Shown: positions 11,238 through 23,555, counted from the stretch's first letter. The stretch is 64,000 nucleotides of DNA from Nipponacmea schrenckii (GCA_030562195.1 CM060200.1:27939023-28003022), one strand, 5' to 3'. A program made the numbers and translations. Notes: a model not told the origin generated them from the letters alone.

Positions 11238-12047
11238 AAAGTGTGAATGTTACAGAATATGTGCTTAATTGAAGGTGTATCTAAGTCAATCTACCTGAAT
11301 AATGCCCATATGAATCGTTCAATCATGCAATAGATTTTCCATACTTGAATGGGAATTTGTCTCAAGATTACCTACGTGTCCAAATGCACAAAATCAATCC
11401 GATTTTTAGAAATACTTTGAAAGAACCCTCTTAGACGCTCCATCAGAGGCTTGTGCCTATGGCATTTCCACGAAACATTTGGCCTCTGTTCCCCATTAAA
11501 TCGCCCACCCGTATTTTTGTACCCCAGATTTAGAAGGCTGATGGAGCCTGCAGAAGAAAGGGTCGCAGCCGAAAATGATTACGGACGTTTTCTATTTATA
11601 GAAATATGCGAAACATACAGAGGGCTATATATCGTTTTCATAAAATGGAATTATTCTTTCTTATAACAGTTAACATTTAAGTTAACAAAATTTGAATCAT
11701 GGAACATAACGATAAGCTAAAATAATACAATTCATGCAAGTTCTTTTTCTTCACCCATAATCTGTTCTCTATTCTACCTCGACATTCTGAAAAATATACA
11801 CATAAAACAATCCCAGGAGATCAACATTCCTTAATCTTATGGGAATTAAGTTGATGACGTAACGGCCTTAATTACGTTTGGTTAATATACAGACCACATT
11901 GAAACCGATGTTGGATTCCATAACTGTCTCAATTGCGTTCGTTATCATCATTAAAAATATCAACAATACACCACGTTTGCGACGTCAAAATCGTAATTGT
12001 ATAATCTTATATAGACAAAGTAAATGACTAAATAAGTTATTATCTAT

Positions 12048-12146
12048 GTCGCCTTTATTCATTGCACACTGCATGGCGTTGCCCGTCTTCATTAGCCCAT
12101 AAGGTGCAGACGAGTAGGACGTAAAACTCCATTCATTTCATTTTTT
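12048..12146 (+). mobile_element. SINE 3' tail, copy D
   Basis: The tail phrases 'cattgcacactgcatggc', 'cttcattagcccataagg' and 'actccattcatttcatttt' match the ends of the copies at 17411-17655 and 21255-21325. The tRNA-like head is missing. Confidence 0.65.
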
Positions 12147-12267
12147 CCGTTCTTCGATAAAATGTGATACAGAAGGCATACAGTCTTGACTCTTTGAGTT
12201 TATAAATTTATGTGTTAATTATGAATTTGTATCAAACTTTAATAAAGAATACCATAATGCCACATAC

Positions 12268-12984
12268 CTCATTAGTAACTGATGTTAATTCTGAAGGCAA
12301 CTCCAAACGACCACTATCCCGACCACGCACATAGTCATCTTCCGAGGGACGGTAATCTTGACTTTTATCCCTCTGTCGCATGCAGTTACAGGAAAGAAAC
12401 GACATCTTAGTCTCTTTCCATAGTCGCGCCAACCGACGCCTGCGTCGTCGGTCTTCCGGGCAAAGGGCTGACGTGACCGGTTCTTGGTTCCTCTCCAATG
12501 TGTTGACAGGAGATGATAACTCTTCAACCAGTTGCCCATGTTTCGGGGTAGATCTTCTGAATTGTCTGAATGTCGTTCTTAGTTGGTGAAATTTCTGTAC
12601 CGGTATACGTAAACCGGAACTGAATCTCATCGGAGGTCTAGCTTCAGTGATTTCAGGGCTAGGACATGACACACTGGTGCCTACATTAGTCTGGCTTTTC
12701 TGCTCTGAACTTCTTAATGACACATCCTTTATGGCCGTAGAAGAAATCGAGTACTTTGATTCAAGAGCTGTAGTTGCCACCCCTGCCACTCCAGGCGCCT
12801 GAACATTCTGGTCAACATTTTGACCAGGTCTGGTGTCTCTAAATATGTTCAGGTCTTTGGAAGTTAAATCATCAGATGTACTTTTGTCCGTTTCTTTTAT
12901 GTTTGAAATCCCCGTTTCATCGATAGGCCTATGGCAACTTTTTCCGTCTGAAATTTCAGAATGGTTTTTGATGAGACAGTCCAT
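12268..12984 (-). CDS. Orphan putative coding exon, unrecognised
   Basis: An open frame of about 239 residues from an ATG at 12984 to a good donor (AATGAG|gtatgtgg) at 12268; without splicing it runs on to a stop at 12232. The product is Ser/Thr-rich at the start, with a basic cluster RRRRRLARLWKETK and then a Cys-containing SFLSCNCMRQ, which could be a palmitoylation-type site. No domain recognised. No in-frame downstream exon was found toward lower coordinates before the ASB gene, so the 3' part is unknown or lies elsewhere. Codon composition is more balanced than the AT-rich surroundings, which supports coding. It may instead be a chance long frame. Confidence 0.45.
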
Positions 12985-14032
12985 TATTATGTCTTGTTTA
13001 AGTAGGCCTACAGTTGTAAGACCTCTTTTAATGATACTGCTACGTATGGTAGTTGTACCAGTAGTGCCTTAAAGCTGAAAATGAAAGAAACTTTGTCATG
13101 TTTTTATAGGCCTTATGAGTAACGCAAGTAGGTTACAGCTATACTAGACAAGGTCAAGAAAACAAAGTTTTAAAAAGTATTCTAACCTAGGCTACGTTGA
13201 CGTCGTTTTGGCAAAATGGTAGCTTTGTAAAGGAATCGATATATTTAAATAGATACATTTTAGACTGAAATGAAACATTATTAGCTTACCACTTTATAAT
13301 CAAATTGAAAAGAGGTGATCGATTTTAAATTTTTCGCAAATCCGAAATCAGCCGGTTTTGTTATTGTCTTTTGCGCATGTCTATTAAAGGGAGGTTACTT
13401 TAGGCGGATTTTGTTTTGCCGGACAACAATCGATTATTAAAACCATTAGAACGTCGCAATAGGTTGCTTTTATTTAACAGTAACGCTTGGCCTAATCTAC
13501 AAGACGGCCTATATTTCAGATTCAGTGAGTTAGACCTACAAGACTAGACTCTACTAGTCTAGTGTAGCACCTTTCGTCTACGATTTTTTCTAAGTACTGT
13601 ACTACGGTTTGCATGAGCTACACAAAAAGTTCAAAAAAGTAAACTGAAATGGCACAAATACACTTGTCCCTGAATCTTAATTTTAAAGGACTATCCCACT
13701 TAAAGATATCCTATAAATACATAATAGGATGTCTATGATCCCACTTGCATAACCTATAGAGTTGGTATAACCTCTTTGGAATAGTCCAAGGAATACTATA
13801 AACAAAGGGACACGACTGCAAATAACTACAGACCACAATTATTTATTTTAGAAATCTAAATTAATGAATACCAATAAATAAACTGGTCTCTTTTTATACA
13901 ATTCACCCTTTAATCTACAATACATGGGTATTTAATCCGAGGGGTTGACATGCAAAAAGCATCTAGTTGTTCAGATTGGACAATAAACTGAGGTTCTGTT
14001 GGCTCCACATATCCCTTGTTAATTGCCTGTGT
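12985..14032. other. Intergenic stretch without recognised features
   Basis: No gene or repeat seen. The phrase cctttcgtctacgattttttc near 13570 also occurs near 7112-7130, a short shared motif of unknown meaning. Confidence 0.4.
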
Positions 14033-14122
14033 CTCTATCCTAGTAAAATTTTCCTAATTGCACACTGCATGCCATTGCTCATCTTCATTTGCCCATAAGG
14101 TGAAGAAGAGTGAGGACTTTCA
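14033..14122 (+). mobile_element. SINE 3' tail, copy E
   Basis: 'cctagtaaaattttcct', 'ttgcacactgcatgccattg' and 'gcccataaggtg' match the 3' half of the SINE family. The head is absent. Confidence 0.6.
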
Positions 14123-14380
14123 TAAGGAATAGAAAGATAATTTATTCTTGATTCAATCACCTGTAATAGTTACTTCAAATTTAAATAAAATCTCAGCTTT
14201 GTTCGCAAAATTTGGCCAAATTGGGTAACTTGTTACAATACATATGGATATAACTCTACCATTTATTCTCTTTCAATGATGGAAGTGTTTTAAAACAAAC
14301 TATGCCACACATATTGAAATTTGAAACACAATAACTATCTCTAAATTGTACTGAATTCTTTAATAATAATGCTAGTCACA

Positions 14381-15787
14381 CTATTGTTTTTTCTTTGTGG
14401 GTGTCTTCTTTACTTGAGCTTTTATTTCCTGCACATTGAAACCTGTCATTTTTAAATCCGATGGCGGTAATGTTTTCGTCACCACCCCAGTAATAGTCGT
14501 TAATTGATTTTCACGCACCGTGAATCTTTGTCCTTCATGGACAACCATAGGTTTACGTAATACTATATTCACAGTTGTTGTATCACCTGGCATCACCAAG
14601 GTAACACCTTCAGATAAAAGGACACAACATGCCATATTCCATGTTTTACTGTACATCAGTTGAACATACTCAGTTAATATGGGCTTACTTCTCCCTCCCT
14701 CTGACTTCAATAACACATAGACCTGTGCTTCAAAATGATTCCATTGTTTTAGGCTATCTGGTCTACACAGAAACATTCCTCTAGTAACTAATTTATTGTT
14801 TATTTGACGCATCAAAACACCCACATTATCACCTGCATAAGCCTTCAAAACAGATTCTTGAAAGATTTGAATATCAGCTATAGATGTCTTCATCTGTTGT
14901 CCATATCCCATCAAAACAGCTGGATTTCCTTTAGAAATCATTCCTTGAGTCACTGTTCCAATGGCAACAGTTCCTCTGCCACGCACTGTTACTGAACCTT
15001 CTATTGGCAGAGAGAAAGGGGCATCTAAATTTCTTGTAGGGGTAGTAACATAATTATCTACAGAGTCCATCAACTTTAGGATTGCTTTTTTCCCATATTC
15101 AGTATCTTCTCCTTGTAAAGCTTTTAAAGCTGACCCCCACACAACTGGAATGTTGTCCCCATCAAAACCAAACTCTGATAACAACATTCTGATTTCTAAT
15201 TCAACTAGCTCTAGAAGTTCTGTATCCACTAAATCAGCCTTATTAATGAACACCACTATGTCACTGACACCAATTTGTTTGGCTAGAAGCAAATGTTCTC
15301 TTGTTTGAGGCATGCTGCCATCAGTTGCAGCTACTACTAAAATCGCCCCATCCATCTGAGATGCTCCAGTTATCATATTTTTCACATAATCGATATGCCC
15401 TGGACAATCTGTATGGGCATAATGCCGTGACTGTGTCTCATACTGAATATGCACAGCATTTATTGTGATGCCACGCTGTTTTTCTTCTGGTGCTCTGTCA
15501 ATATTGTCAAAGTCTACAAATTTAGATAGTCCATTTTCTGACAGAACTTTTGTAATGGCAGCCGTCAAAGTTGTTTTGCCATGGTCAATATGCCCAATGG
15601 TACCGACATTGCAGTGTGGTTTTCTTTCAGATGCTTCCTTAACATCTTTAGATGAATATTTTCGAGAAATATATGTTGATAAAATTGAACATCGTTTAGT
15701 TTTAAAGTTTGGAATGACAGATCTTTGAGACAAACCGAAATACTTCGCAAGTATTAATATATTTTTAGATAGCATTGAGGCTGCCAT
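14381..15787 (-). CDS. Mitochondrial elongation factor Tu, divergent and intronless
   Basis: EF-Tu is the GTPase that delivers aminoacyl-tRNA to the ribosome; the N-terminus and relatives place this one in mitochondria. I chose the ATG at 15787 (context AAGATGG), giving 468 residues; the frame stays open upstream to 15856. The first 50 residues are basic and hydroxylated, fitting a targeting peptide. GTPase motifs: GHIDHGKT (65-72), [19 protein letters not shown], where the catalytic His is kept but the usual Ala is Ile, NKAD, and GSALKAL. Domains II and III follow, with [12 protein letters not shown] and [10 protein letters not shown]. The C-terminus ends in a Lys-rich KKTPTKKKQ. Domain II/III departs strongly from the standard TUFM sequence, and the gene has no introns, unlike its split neighbours. 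I infer that it may be a second, retrotransposed mitochondrial EF-Tu rather than the only TUFM. Confidence 0.88.
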   Translation of the reverse strand: MAASMLSKNILILAKYFGLSQRSVIPNFKTKRCSILSTYISRKYSSKDVKEASERKPHCNVGTIGHIDHGKTTLTAAITKVLSENGLSKFVDFDNIDRAPEEKQRGITINAVHIQYETQSRHYAHTDCPGHIDYVKNMITGASQMDGAILVVAATDGSMPQTREHLLLAKQIGVSDIVVFINKADLVDTELLELVELEIRMLLSEFGFDGDNIPVVWGSALKALQGEDTEYGKKAILKLMDSVDNYVTTPTRNLDAPFSLPIEGSVTVRGRGTVAIGTVTQGMISKGNPAVLMGYGQQMKTSIADIQIFQESVLKAYAGDNVGVLMRQINNKLVTRGMFLCRPDSLKQWNHFEAQVYVLLKSEGGRSKPILTEYVQLMYSKTWNMACCVLLSEGVTLVMPGDTTTVNIVLRKPMVVHEGQRFTVRENQLTTITGVVTKTLPPSDLKMTGFNVQEIKAQVKKTPTKKKQ

Positions 15788-16377
15788 CTTGTTTGAGGTC
15801 AAGGACACTTCGTTGACCTTGACATTTATAAGAAGGTAGTAATCTATCTTAATCATCTTTGATCATTTTCCCTTTAAATCTATACCACATCCATGTCGTG
15901 ATCGTGAATCATCGTTTGTTGATTGTAATAATTAATGATTTTGGCATATTCCAAAGAATTTGCTTTGTACTATTTTAATACGCGTGAGATTAAACTTGGC
16001 TGTTGTTTGACTTTATCACTGACCTTATTTTTATTGCACAACCAAAAGAAAGTTTTTAGGTGGTGGTGTAACTTTTTTGGACAACTCTATAAAGTCACAC
16101 ATTTGTACCATTTTGGCAGTTTCCCTATCGGGACTAGTTGTGTGGGTTAAATTTGCAGAGGGGTTATTGTGGAAAGTGATCACAGCTTATTACTGTGTAA
16201 GTCTGTACAAGTACCGGTAGTCTAGAATAACAACAAAAAAAGATCCAACAACAGAGTTTCTGGGTCAGCTGCCGATCAACTGAAACAGTGTTTGTAATCA
16301 GTACTAAGTTGATATCAGCAAGTGCAAACATTCTCTTCACTGAGTCAAGTTCATCTCAAAGTTTGTTTCAACAAGTA
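15788..16377. promoter_or_regulatory. Divergent promoter interval, EF-Tu / CCCH-CHY gene
   Basis: Only about 590 bp separate the start codons of two head-to-head genes. Both promoters must lie here unless upstream non-coding exons exist. No TATA box is obvious. A TCAAGGTCA-like site (ttgaggtcaaggac) lies at about 15791-15805 on the EF-Tu 5' side. Confidence 0.35.
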
Positions 16378-19300
16378 ATGACTGATAAACCTTGCAAATT
16401 TTACATCAGTGGAAAAAAATGCAAGTTTGGTAAACATTGTAAATTTGTGCATTCAGAAGTTTTGTTGAATTCGAATTCTGATTTTAAAACGGATAATAAT
16501 TATGGAGTGTTAAATAAATCTACTTGTCCACCTGAAGTTCTTTACACTCACGAAGAAAGTTTTGAGGAATTAAATTTAGATCAACAAAATGACGCCACAG
16601 TAAGAAAACCGTTCGAGAAACAGAAAACTTCTCAAAATACAACACTTTGTTACTTTTATGACAAAAATGGATTTTGTCGTTATGGTCGGAACTGTAGATT
16701 CTATCATGGAGCTAGACAACAACCTCAGAAACAGCTGAATCTTAAAGAAGATCTTGATGAAGATGTAAATGCCGAAGAAAAGGAGGTTGATGGTCAGGCT
16801 ATTCCTGCAGCCGATTCTTCTGGAGATTTAGAAGCTGGCGCTGTTAGGTCTGAAAATAGTGGAGGAAGAAGATTATGTGAATTTTTTGCTGAAAATGGTC
16901 ATTGTAGATATGGAAGAAGATGCAGATTTCTTCATTTTTATGCAAACAAAATTCCTGCCAAAAAGAAGATTGCCTCAAATCAAGAACAGAGTTCCTATGA
17001 AGTTGTGCCAACGGAATCGTTAGTCTCCAAGAATGAATTTAAGAAGAAAATTTGCTCTTATTTCAAGAAAGGAAGTTGTAGATTGGGTAATCGGTGTAGA
17101 TTTGTACATGAAGCTACCAAAGAAGCACCTACTAAATCTGATGAACCAGAGCCTTTAGAGGTTAATCCACAACCTGTTTTAAATGCAGTGAGAAAACCAG
17201 TAATTCCTGTGAAAAAGGTATTGAAGAGATCAATTGCCACTGAAGATGAAATTAAGAATTTGAGGAAGACCGAAATAGAGCAGTTCAAGAAAAGATTTCC
17301 GAGTGATAAACTAACAGTAATTGCTGATGATGATAAAAAATATGTTGCCAAGTTCTGTTTCATGCCCTCTGATCCAGATTGGGTATGTTAAAATGTCTTC
17401 AATTATTCTTAGGGAGCTGTGGTGGCTCATTGAGTAGGCTGCTTGCTTGCTAGCCTGATGGTCCAGGGTCCAATCCTGACAAAGGTCAATGTGAACTTTG
17501 GGACTTTTCAACCTGGTTTCATCTGTCATTTGGAAGAGTAGAATAATGCTGCTGTCCTAGTAAAATTTCCCTCATTGCACCCTGCATGTCCGTCTTTATT
17601 AGCCCATTAGGTGCAGAAGAGTAGGATTTAAAACTCCATTCATTTCATTTTTACAATTATTCCTTTCCATTGATGCATAACTTTTTCATGCCTTGTAAGT
17701 GCTTATATTTAATGTCTTTAATGTGCAAACATGTTTTACTATTTGTTTATAAACATTGAAGTGACCTAATCTTGTGATTTTTTTTTTAGCCTTTTGATGT
17801 CAAGAATTTTGAAATTCAAGTTGAATTTGGAGCTAGATATCCTTTGGAGGTAGGTCTGAATTTGTAATTGACAATAAGTAGCTGATAAAGGAAATATGCT
17901 TTGTTGATTTAGTTAAGAGTTACACTATCTATGATAAACTATGAATTTTTAAAATAATTACCATTCATGCTTTGTGAACACTGCTTCAACCCTGTGCCTG
18001 TGCCAGAGACTTCTGTTGAATAGTAACTCGCTACTTTTCAAAAACACTACTGACATGACTCTTTTAATAAAATAGTTTACTGATACCTTGACTTCATTTA
18101 CAGAAATTGAAGTTGAGTTTGCCAGTAGAACAAGATATGCCTGACATTGTCCGAAGGTGAGTAGGCTAAGGTAGAGCAATTTTACTGTAAAGGTATTCAT
18201 AATCTGTCACAACGACCTAGATTTGATAGCTTTGCCAGACTTTCCTTTTGTTCAAGAAGAATTAGATTAAGTTGCAGCCTGTCTTGAAATGCTGCTTGGA
18301 ATTGTCTCAGATGCAAGCATATCAAACATAATACTTCAAAGTTTCTTTGACTTAAGGATCTCTTTAACACTTGCACTCAAGTGTTTTAGTAAGTTTCTAA
18401 TCTAAAAACTGTCTAATTTAGCTATAACTTTTACAATAAGTAAGCCCTAAAATTTCTTAATTTATTCCTCTTGTAGATATGTTGAAGAAGGTTTAGTAAA
18501 TTGGGTAAATGATAAGACTGAAAGTTTAGAGAAATCTGACCAGTTAGAACTGTTATTTAGACCTTTATTAAGATGGATGGAGAAAAACCTTGAAAGTGTT
18601 GTCACTAATGGGTTAAGACAGGTAATAATACCCCAGTGTTTCATTGGAGCCACTGTGGCTCAGCGAGTTCAATGCTTACTTGTTAACCTGAAGGTCCAGG
18701 GTTCAATCCAGGCAAAGGTCAAGATGATATCTTTAGATTTTCAACCCAGTTTCTTCTTGTCAATAATTCAGGTTGGAGGGCTGATATGTTAAAAATTTCT
18801 TGACAGATGGATGTCAAAAAAAAATAGGCTTATGCTTCTGTCCTTTCAAAATTTTCCTCCTTGTACACTGCCTGGTTGGATGAAAAAGGACATCAAACTC
18901 CATTCATATCATAATGTTTCACTTCCTTGATGTTTAATTTCATTTTAATTACATAGAATATTAAAATGAAGTTGTGTTTTGTTGTTCCCTTAATCCTCAT
19001 TTGATATTTACAGCAAAATGTTTAAGCCATTTTGACTAAAAGCTTGAGACATTATCAATATTTTCATATATTACATGTATATATATTATATATTTTTTTA
19101 TTTTGTTTTCAGTTCAAGAAAGAGTTAGTGGCCAAAGCAGCGGGATTTGAATTTATTTCCGCTTCCCAACTTCAAGAAAATGTTAAACAAGAGACTCCAG
19201 AAGAAACATCAGAGGAGCCTGTCTCTGATGAGAATTCGACAGAAGAAGAAGATGTCTCCGAAAGCAGTGGTAGCAACAGTGATGATAAGGAGAACCATCT

Positions 19301-22117
19301 TGTTGATGTTGATGTTGATAAAAGGGGCACAGAAATAAGTTGTAAAAACCTTCAGTTAAAAGGGCAAACTGGAACATTGTCTTTTAAGAAGATTCATATA
19401 ATTATTCAATGTGGCCGCTGTAAGAACAAAAGTGATTTTTCAACACCTGGAAATCGTCTGAATTCTGTAGATTGTACCAAATGTCATGAGACCCAATTAT
19501 TACGATATCGACCTACGATTGCTCACCAATATTCATCTGTTATTGGCTACCTGGACCTAGAGAATTGTCTGCCCTTTGATTTGATCTTGCCAGAATGTCA
19601 ACCTATAGTTAATTGTATGAACTGTTCTAAATCTTCAACAATATCGGTATGTATGAATATACACCGCTTTTCTGTTGAATGGAATCGCATAAAGAGTGGG
19701 CTTATGCTGATGTCCTGATGAAAATTTACTTCATTGCACACTGCATGGCATTGGCCATCTTCATTAGCCCATTAGGTGTAGTAGTGTTCATTTCATTTTC
19801 CTAGTTGTCATATAAGTGTCATCTTTAATTTGTGTAATTGATTCTTTGAAATATGTCATAACTGCTTATGTGGTAATTCAGAACAGTAGGTGTGTAACCC
19901 TACCCAGCTTGACTTGATGAAATAAAGGAATACTTGAATGATATTATTTTAACCACTGGAATGCCTGGAAAACTCAGTACAATCTCATAATATTGATTAT
20001 GATATTTTGATCACAATAATTTTCAGGGTTTTTGTACTGGTCAGCCTTGTGACGTCATCTGTCGTTCATGTCATGATAAATTGAGAATTGCTGCTGATGC
20101 TGTTAGATTTTTAGATTTACAGGAAAAAGTAGAAAATTTAGGTATGTTTTGATTATTCGATCAAGTAAGTAGGCCCTACACACTACTCTGATGAAACAAT
20201 CAACTCTTCGATTGTGTCTAAAACTCAAAATCACAATATAAGTCATACTTATATATTACTTTAACTTTAAAAATTGTTGACTTTAATAAGGGTACACTAT
20301 GGTGATTATAGTCTGGATAAGTCAATCTACACATGCTACATTTTCACATTTGTGCAGTTAAATGCTAGCTTCAATCATGGCTTAGTTATAGATAATGCCT
20401 TAAGATGTTACCCTATTTTCTTCTTGTCAATAATTTATGTTAGGAGGGCTCATAAAAAGACATGTTTAAAATCTCTTGACAAATGGATGTCAAAAAACAG
20501 AAGACTAATGCTTCTGCCCTAGCAAAATTTCGCTCATTGCATACTGTCTGGTGGTGTCTGTCTTCATAAGTCAAGTGCAGTGCCGATAAAATAAAACAAA
20601 AAACTCATGTATGCGAATGTTCTAAGAAGTGAGATTAATGAATGTTATAATATATTTTATAGAAGTAAAGCAGATCCATAAGATAGGAGTAAAGAAAAAC
20701 AATCGTGTTGCTAAGGATCCTGCCATACAAGAAGGAAAACCTCTACCAAATAATGGTACCTGTAAACACTATAAAAAGAGTTATCGCTGGCTTAGGTATG
20801 ATATTTCTGTATTTACCTAAATATTTAATACAAATTCAGACTAAATTGAGGTGTTTTATTTATTTAAACAGGAAAGTTTTGGAGTAGGCCTTTATCTCAA
20901 GTTATTCACAAATGAGGAAACTCTAAATGAATACCATCTGTTCTTAATAATACCTGAACCTAATTTGACTCCATTAAATTACAATGCCAGACTAAATCAG
21001 TCAGATGATGTAAAGGATCATAATATTTTCTGATGGTCATATGATTAAAATGTCTCTAAATATCCTTGTGTCCTGTTTCTGGTAACAAGGTTGGATGTGT
21101 TCTTGTATGTATGCAAACTAAAGTATCTTATCCTCTTATTATAGTCAGAAATTGGAGATACTGAACAGTGGTGTCATCAACTAGCCAGTTTTGCAAGCCT
21201 ACTCTTTTTGCAATTTGTGGGCTAATGCATTGACAGCTATTGCTACTGTTCTTACAAATTGTCCTCAATTCGGCATTAGCCCATAAGGTGCAGAAGAGTA
21301 GGACATAAATCTCCATTTCATTTTATCACACACTGCATTGTCAGAAACACAAGTCATGCCAAAATATTTTGTTACATTTTGATAAAATTTTGTTCTTTAG
21401 GTTTCCGTGTTGTGGGAAAACCTATCCGTGTGATGTTTGTCATGATGAAAATGAAGGTGATCATGATATGAAATATGCTAACAGAATGATTTGTGGATTT
21501 TGTTGCAGAGAACAGGTAAGAAACAACTATATTTTACATGGATAACAAATTAGGTTCACAAGTCCACTGTGACTAGGATCCTTTCTATCAGCTGGTCCTT
21601 GGCCAAACCTCTTGGCATTGATCTTTCCTGGCTTATCCGTACCCATTTACAGCTGGGTGGACTGGAATTATAAGTGAAGATGACTTTTTCAAGGTCATTG
21701 GGCTTTCACACTTCGGTTGAAATTAGACCGCAGTGTGAAAGTCTGTTGGCCTTGAATATGGCACGCCTTCAAAATGTCTCCTAATTATCCTTGTGTCCTA
21801 AGCTGGTTACTAGGTCTCATATGCTGATAAATTAACCCAAATGAACTTTAAAATATTTATTTATTCTTTTAGTTTAATCAAGGTACTTTGATTTCTTCCA
21901 GGTGTATTCAGTTGAGAAGCCATGTAAAGGGTGTGAGAGTTTAATGACAAAATCCTCAGGGTCTCATTGGGAGGGGGGACAGGGCTGTCGAGATAAGATC
22001 AAAATGAGTCGAGGGGATTCCCAGAAATACAGCAACATGGGTAAAACTATTTCCAAACATTCACAGAAAGTTAAAGATATGAATAGCAAAAAGAAAACAA
22101 AACTCAGACATGCTTGA
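16378..22117 (+). CDS. CCCH (x4), RWD-like and CHY zinc-finger protein
   Basis: Nine exons join in frame: 16378-17382, 17790-17849, 18104-18156, 18477-18621, 19113-19646, 20027-20141, 20663-20795, 21401-21515 and 21902-22117, giving 791 residues. Exon 1 encodes four CCCH fingers (C-X7/8-C-X5-C-X3-H), for example CRYGRNCRFYH and CRLGNRCRFVH, typical of RNA binding. Exons 2-4 resemble an RWD fold (FEIQVEFGARYPLE, LPVEQDMPDIVRRYVE). An acidic linker and Cys pairs follow (CGRCKNK, CTKCH, CMNC, CRSCHDK). Exons 7-9 form a CHY zinc finger (CKHY, PCCGKTYPCDVCHDE, CGFCCREQ, CKGC), the domain also found in RCHY1. No RING is seen, so ligase activity is not supported. The first ATG in frame that fits is MTDKPCKFY; the frame upstream lacks a Met. 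I know no vertebrate name for this architecture. All five intronic SINEs are in sense orientation. Confidence 0.88.
17411..17655 (+). mobile_element. Full-length tRNA-derived SINE, copy F
   Basis: The best reference copy in the window. Head: box-A-like tggctcattgagtagg at about 17423 and box-B-like gggtccaatcctg at about 17467. Body: 'tttcaacctggtttcatctg'. Tail: 'cctcattgcaccctgcatg', 'ttagcccattaggtgcagaa' and 'ctccattcatttcattttt'. It lies in intron 1 of the CCCH/CHY gene. Confidence 0.8.
18642..18915 (+). mobile_element. tRNA-derived SINE, copy G
   Basis: Head: ggagccactgtggctcagcg, then ccagggttcaatccaggc, which is a good box B. The body has an insert not seen in copy F ('tttcttcttgtcaataat', 'ttgacagatggatgtc') that is shared with copy I, so there are at least two subfamilies. 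Intron 4 of the CCCH/CHY gene. Confidence 0.78.
19695..19795 (+). mobile_element. SINE 3' tail, copy H
   Basis: 'cttatgctgatgtcctg', 'cattgcacactgcatggc' and 'ttcattagcccattagg' match the family tail. It begins about 50 bp after the exon 5 donor of the CCCH/CHY gene. Confidence 0.65.
20405..20615 (+). mobile_element. 5'-truncated SINE, copy I
   Basis: Shares the insert of copy G ('tttcttcttgtcaataat', 'ttgacaaatggatgtc') and the tail 'gctcattgcatactg'. The head is lost. Intron 6 of the CCCH/CHY gene. Confidence 0.65.
21255..21325 (+). mobile_element. SINE 3' tail, copy J
   Basis: 'ggcattagcccataaggt', 'gcagaagagtaggacata' and 'ctccatttcatttt' match the family end. The 50 bp before it contain an inverted piece of the same tail ('tgggctaatgcattga'), so this may be a rearranged copy. 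Intron 7 of the CCCH/CHY gene. Confidence 0.55.
21555..21765 (+). repeat. Dispersed repeat family B, plus copy
   Basis: 'ggatcctttctatcagct', 'cccatttacagctgggtg' and 'gtgaagatgac' match 34015-34195 almost base for base over about 170 bp, and 4490-4680 on the other strand. Non-coding. Intron 8 of the CCCH/CHY gene. Confidence 0.7.
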
Positions 22118-22259
22118 GATATTTATCAATCTTTTTGTAATATTTTTCTAAAATTTATTTTTAAAATGAAAAAGAAATAACTGTAGAAATTTATATTTGT
22201 AAATAGAAATTTTATACATCTATTTCATTCTAGAATTTTAAAGTATATAGAGGTTATCC

Positions 22260-22570
22260 TATGGCTACGAGTGGATATTATCCAACTGAAAAATTTTGAT
22301 TTTTTTTTTTATCTTCTATGCATCACAGACATAGTACATGAGAAAAAAACTCATCTAAAACAAATGGTTCTAATGGAAATAAGCAAATGCATTAAACGAT
22401 GACAGCCTTTGGCCCCGCCCATCGAATACCAATATGTTTATTCAATGGGCTGTATACAATGGTCTACAAAAATATCACTTGTATCCAACTAAAAATTTGA
22501 AATTTTTTTTTTTTTATCTAGAATGCATCACAGACATAGTACATGAGAAAAAAAACTCAATAAAAACAAA
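22260..22570 (+). repeat. Local direct duplication
   Basis: Two copies of a segment of about 90 bp at 22278-22365 and 22478-22566, both with 'tatccaact', a T run, and 'gcatcacagacatagtac' followed by 'atgagaaaaaaa'. They are spaced by about 200 bp. It lies in the 3' flank of the CCCH/CHY gene. Confidence 0.65.
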
Positions 22571-23555
22571 TTTGAAATTTTTATTTTTCATGTCAAGTAT
22601 GGGATAAAATTTGATATGCATGATTTTGCAATTAATTCACCAGAAAACCTAAATATCTTGGACTTTAAGGTTTCTTGTATAATAAACAAGATGACTAGCA
22701 TACTTAGTGTTGTTTATAAGGCCATACATATATTCTGGTCATGACTAAACAGTCATGGCATTGAAATACAGTTGGATACAAGTTGGATACTATATTAGTA
22801 TAGCATAGTCTTGTCATAAACAGAACAATTGGTGGAAAAAAAATAGCTCTGAGCCCACTACTCTGCTATGGCTATGCTTTAGAGTTCCGCTAATATTGTG
22901 CTCAAAACAAGTTTGAGAAAGGATTAGCTGTATCATTAAATGAACAAATATTTGTTAAGAAATACTAGGTCTTGTAAGAATTTTGAACCTGGCCAAGAAA
23001 AATATATATTCATCAGTAGATAGCTGCCATAAATAACATAACAGAATCATTATATAATCAGATAAATAAAAGAAAATTAGTAATTATCCATAAAAAAAGG
23101 AAATGATTATTGAAAAATGCTTTATTAATTGATTAAGCGTTCTTCAATAATTACTTATTTTTTTTGAGTTTCCAGATTTTACAAGGATTCTATTACTTTG
23201 TGACACCACCTAAGTTCACTGATGAATATCTATGAATATCATATTGACCAATGTAGAGAACTTGATTTATTTCATGTCCATTCTGAGACATATGAGTTTA
23301 AGACTTGTATAATGATGTATTTAATATATTTTATATTGGATTAATGTATTCTGATAATAAATCATTTAAGAAAAAAGGAATTGGGGTCTTTTTAATCTAA
23401 TGATTTGATTCTGTGCAAATAATTAAAAGCAAGTACGTCGTAATCCCCCCCCCCCCTTTTAGTTATTGGCAACACATTGCCGGCGCTAGTAGGGGGTGTT
23501 TGGCCATCCAATAAATCTCTTTCTTCATTGCGTTAATAAGTTCGCAGTTTTTATA
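22571..23555. other. Non-coding spacer
   Basis: AT-rich, with no gene seen. A run of ten C bases sits near 23447-23456, just before the pearl-like element. Confidence 0.4.

Noticed and set aside
19032..19112. Upstream extension of exon 5 of the CCCH/CHY gene (MTKSLRHYQYFHILH...)
   Set aside because: It is intron sequence with a good pyrimidine tract and AG at 19111-19112; the frame from exon 4 enters at 19113.
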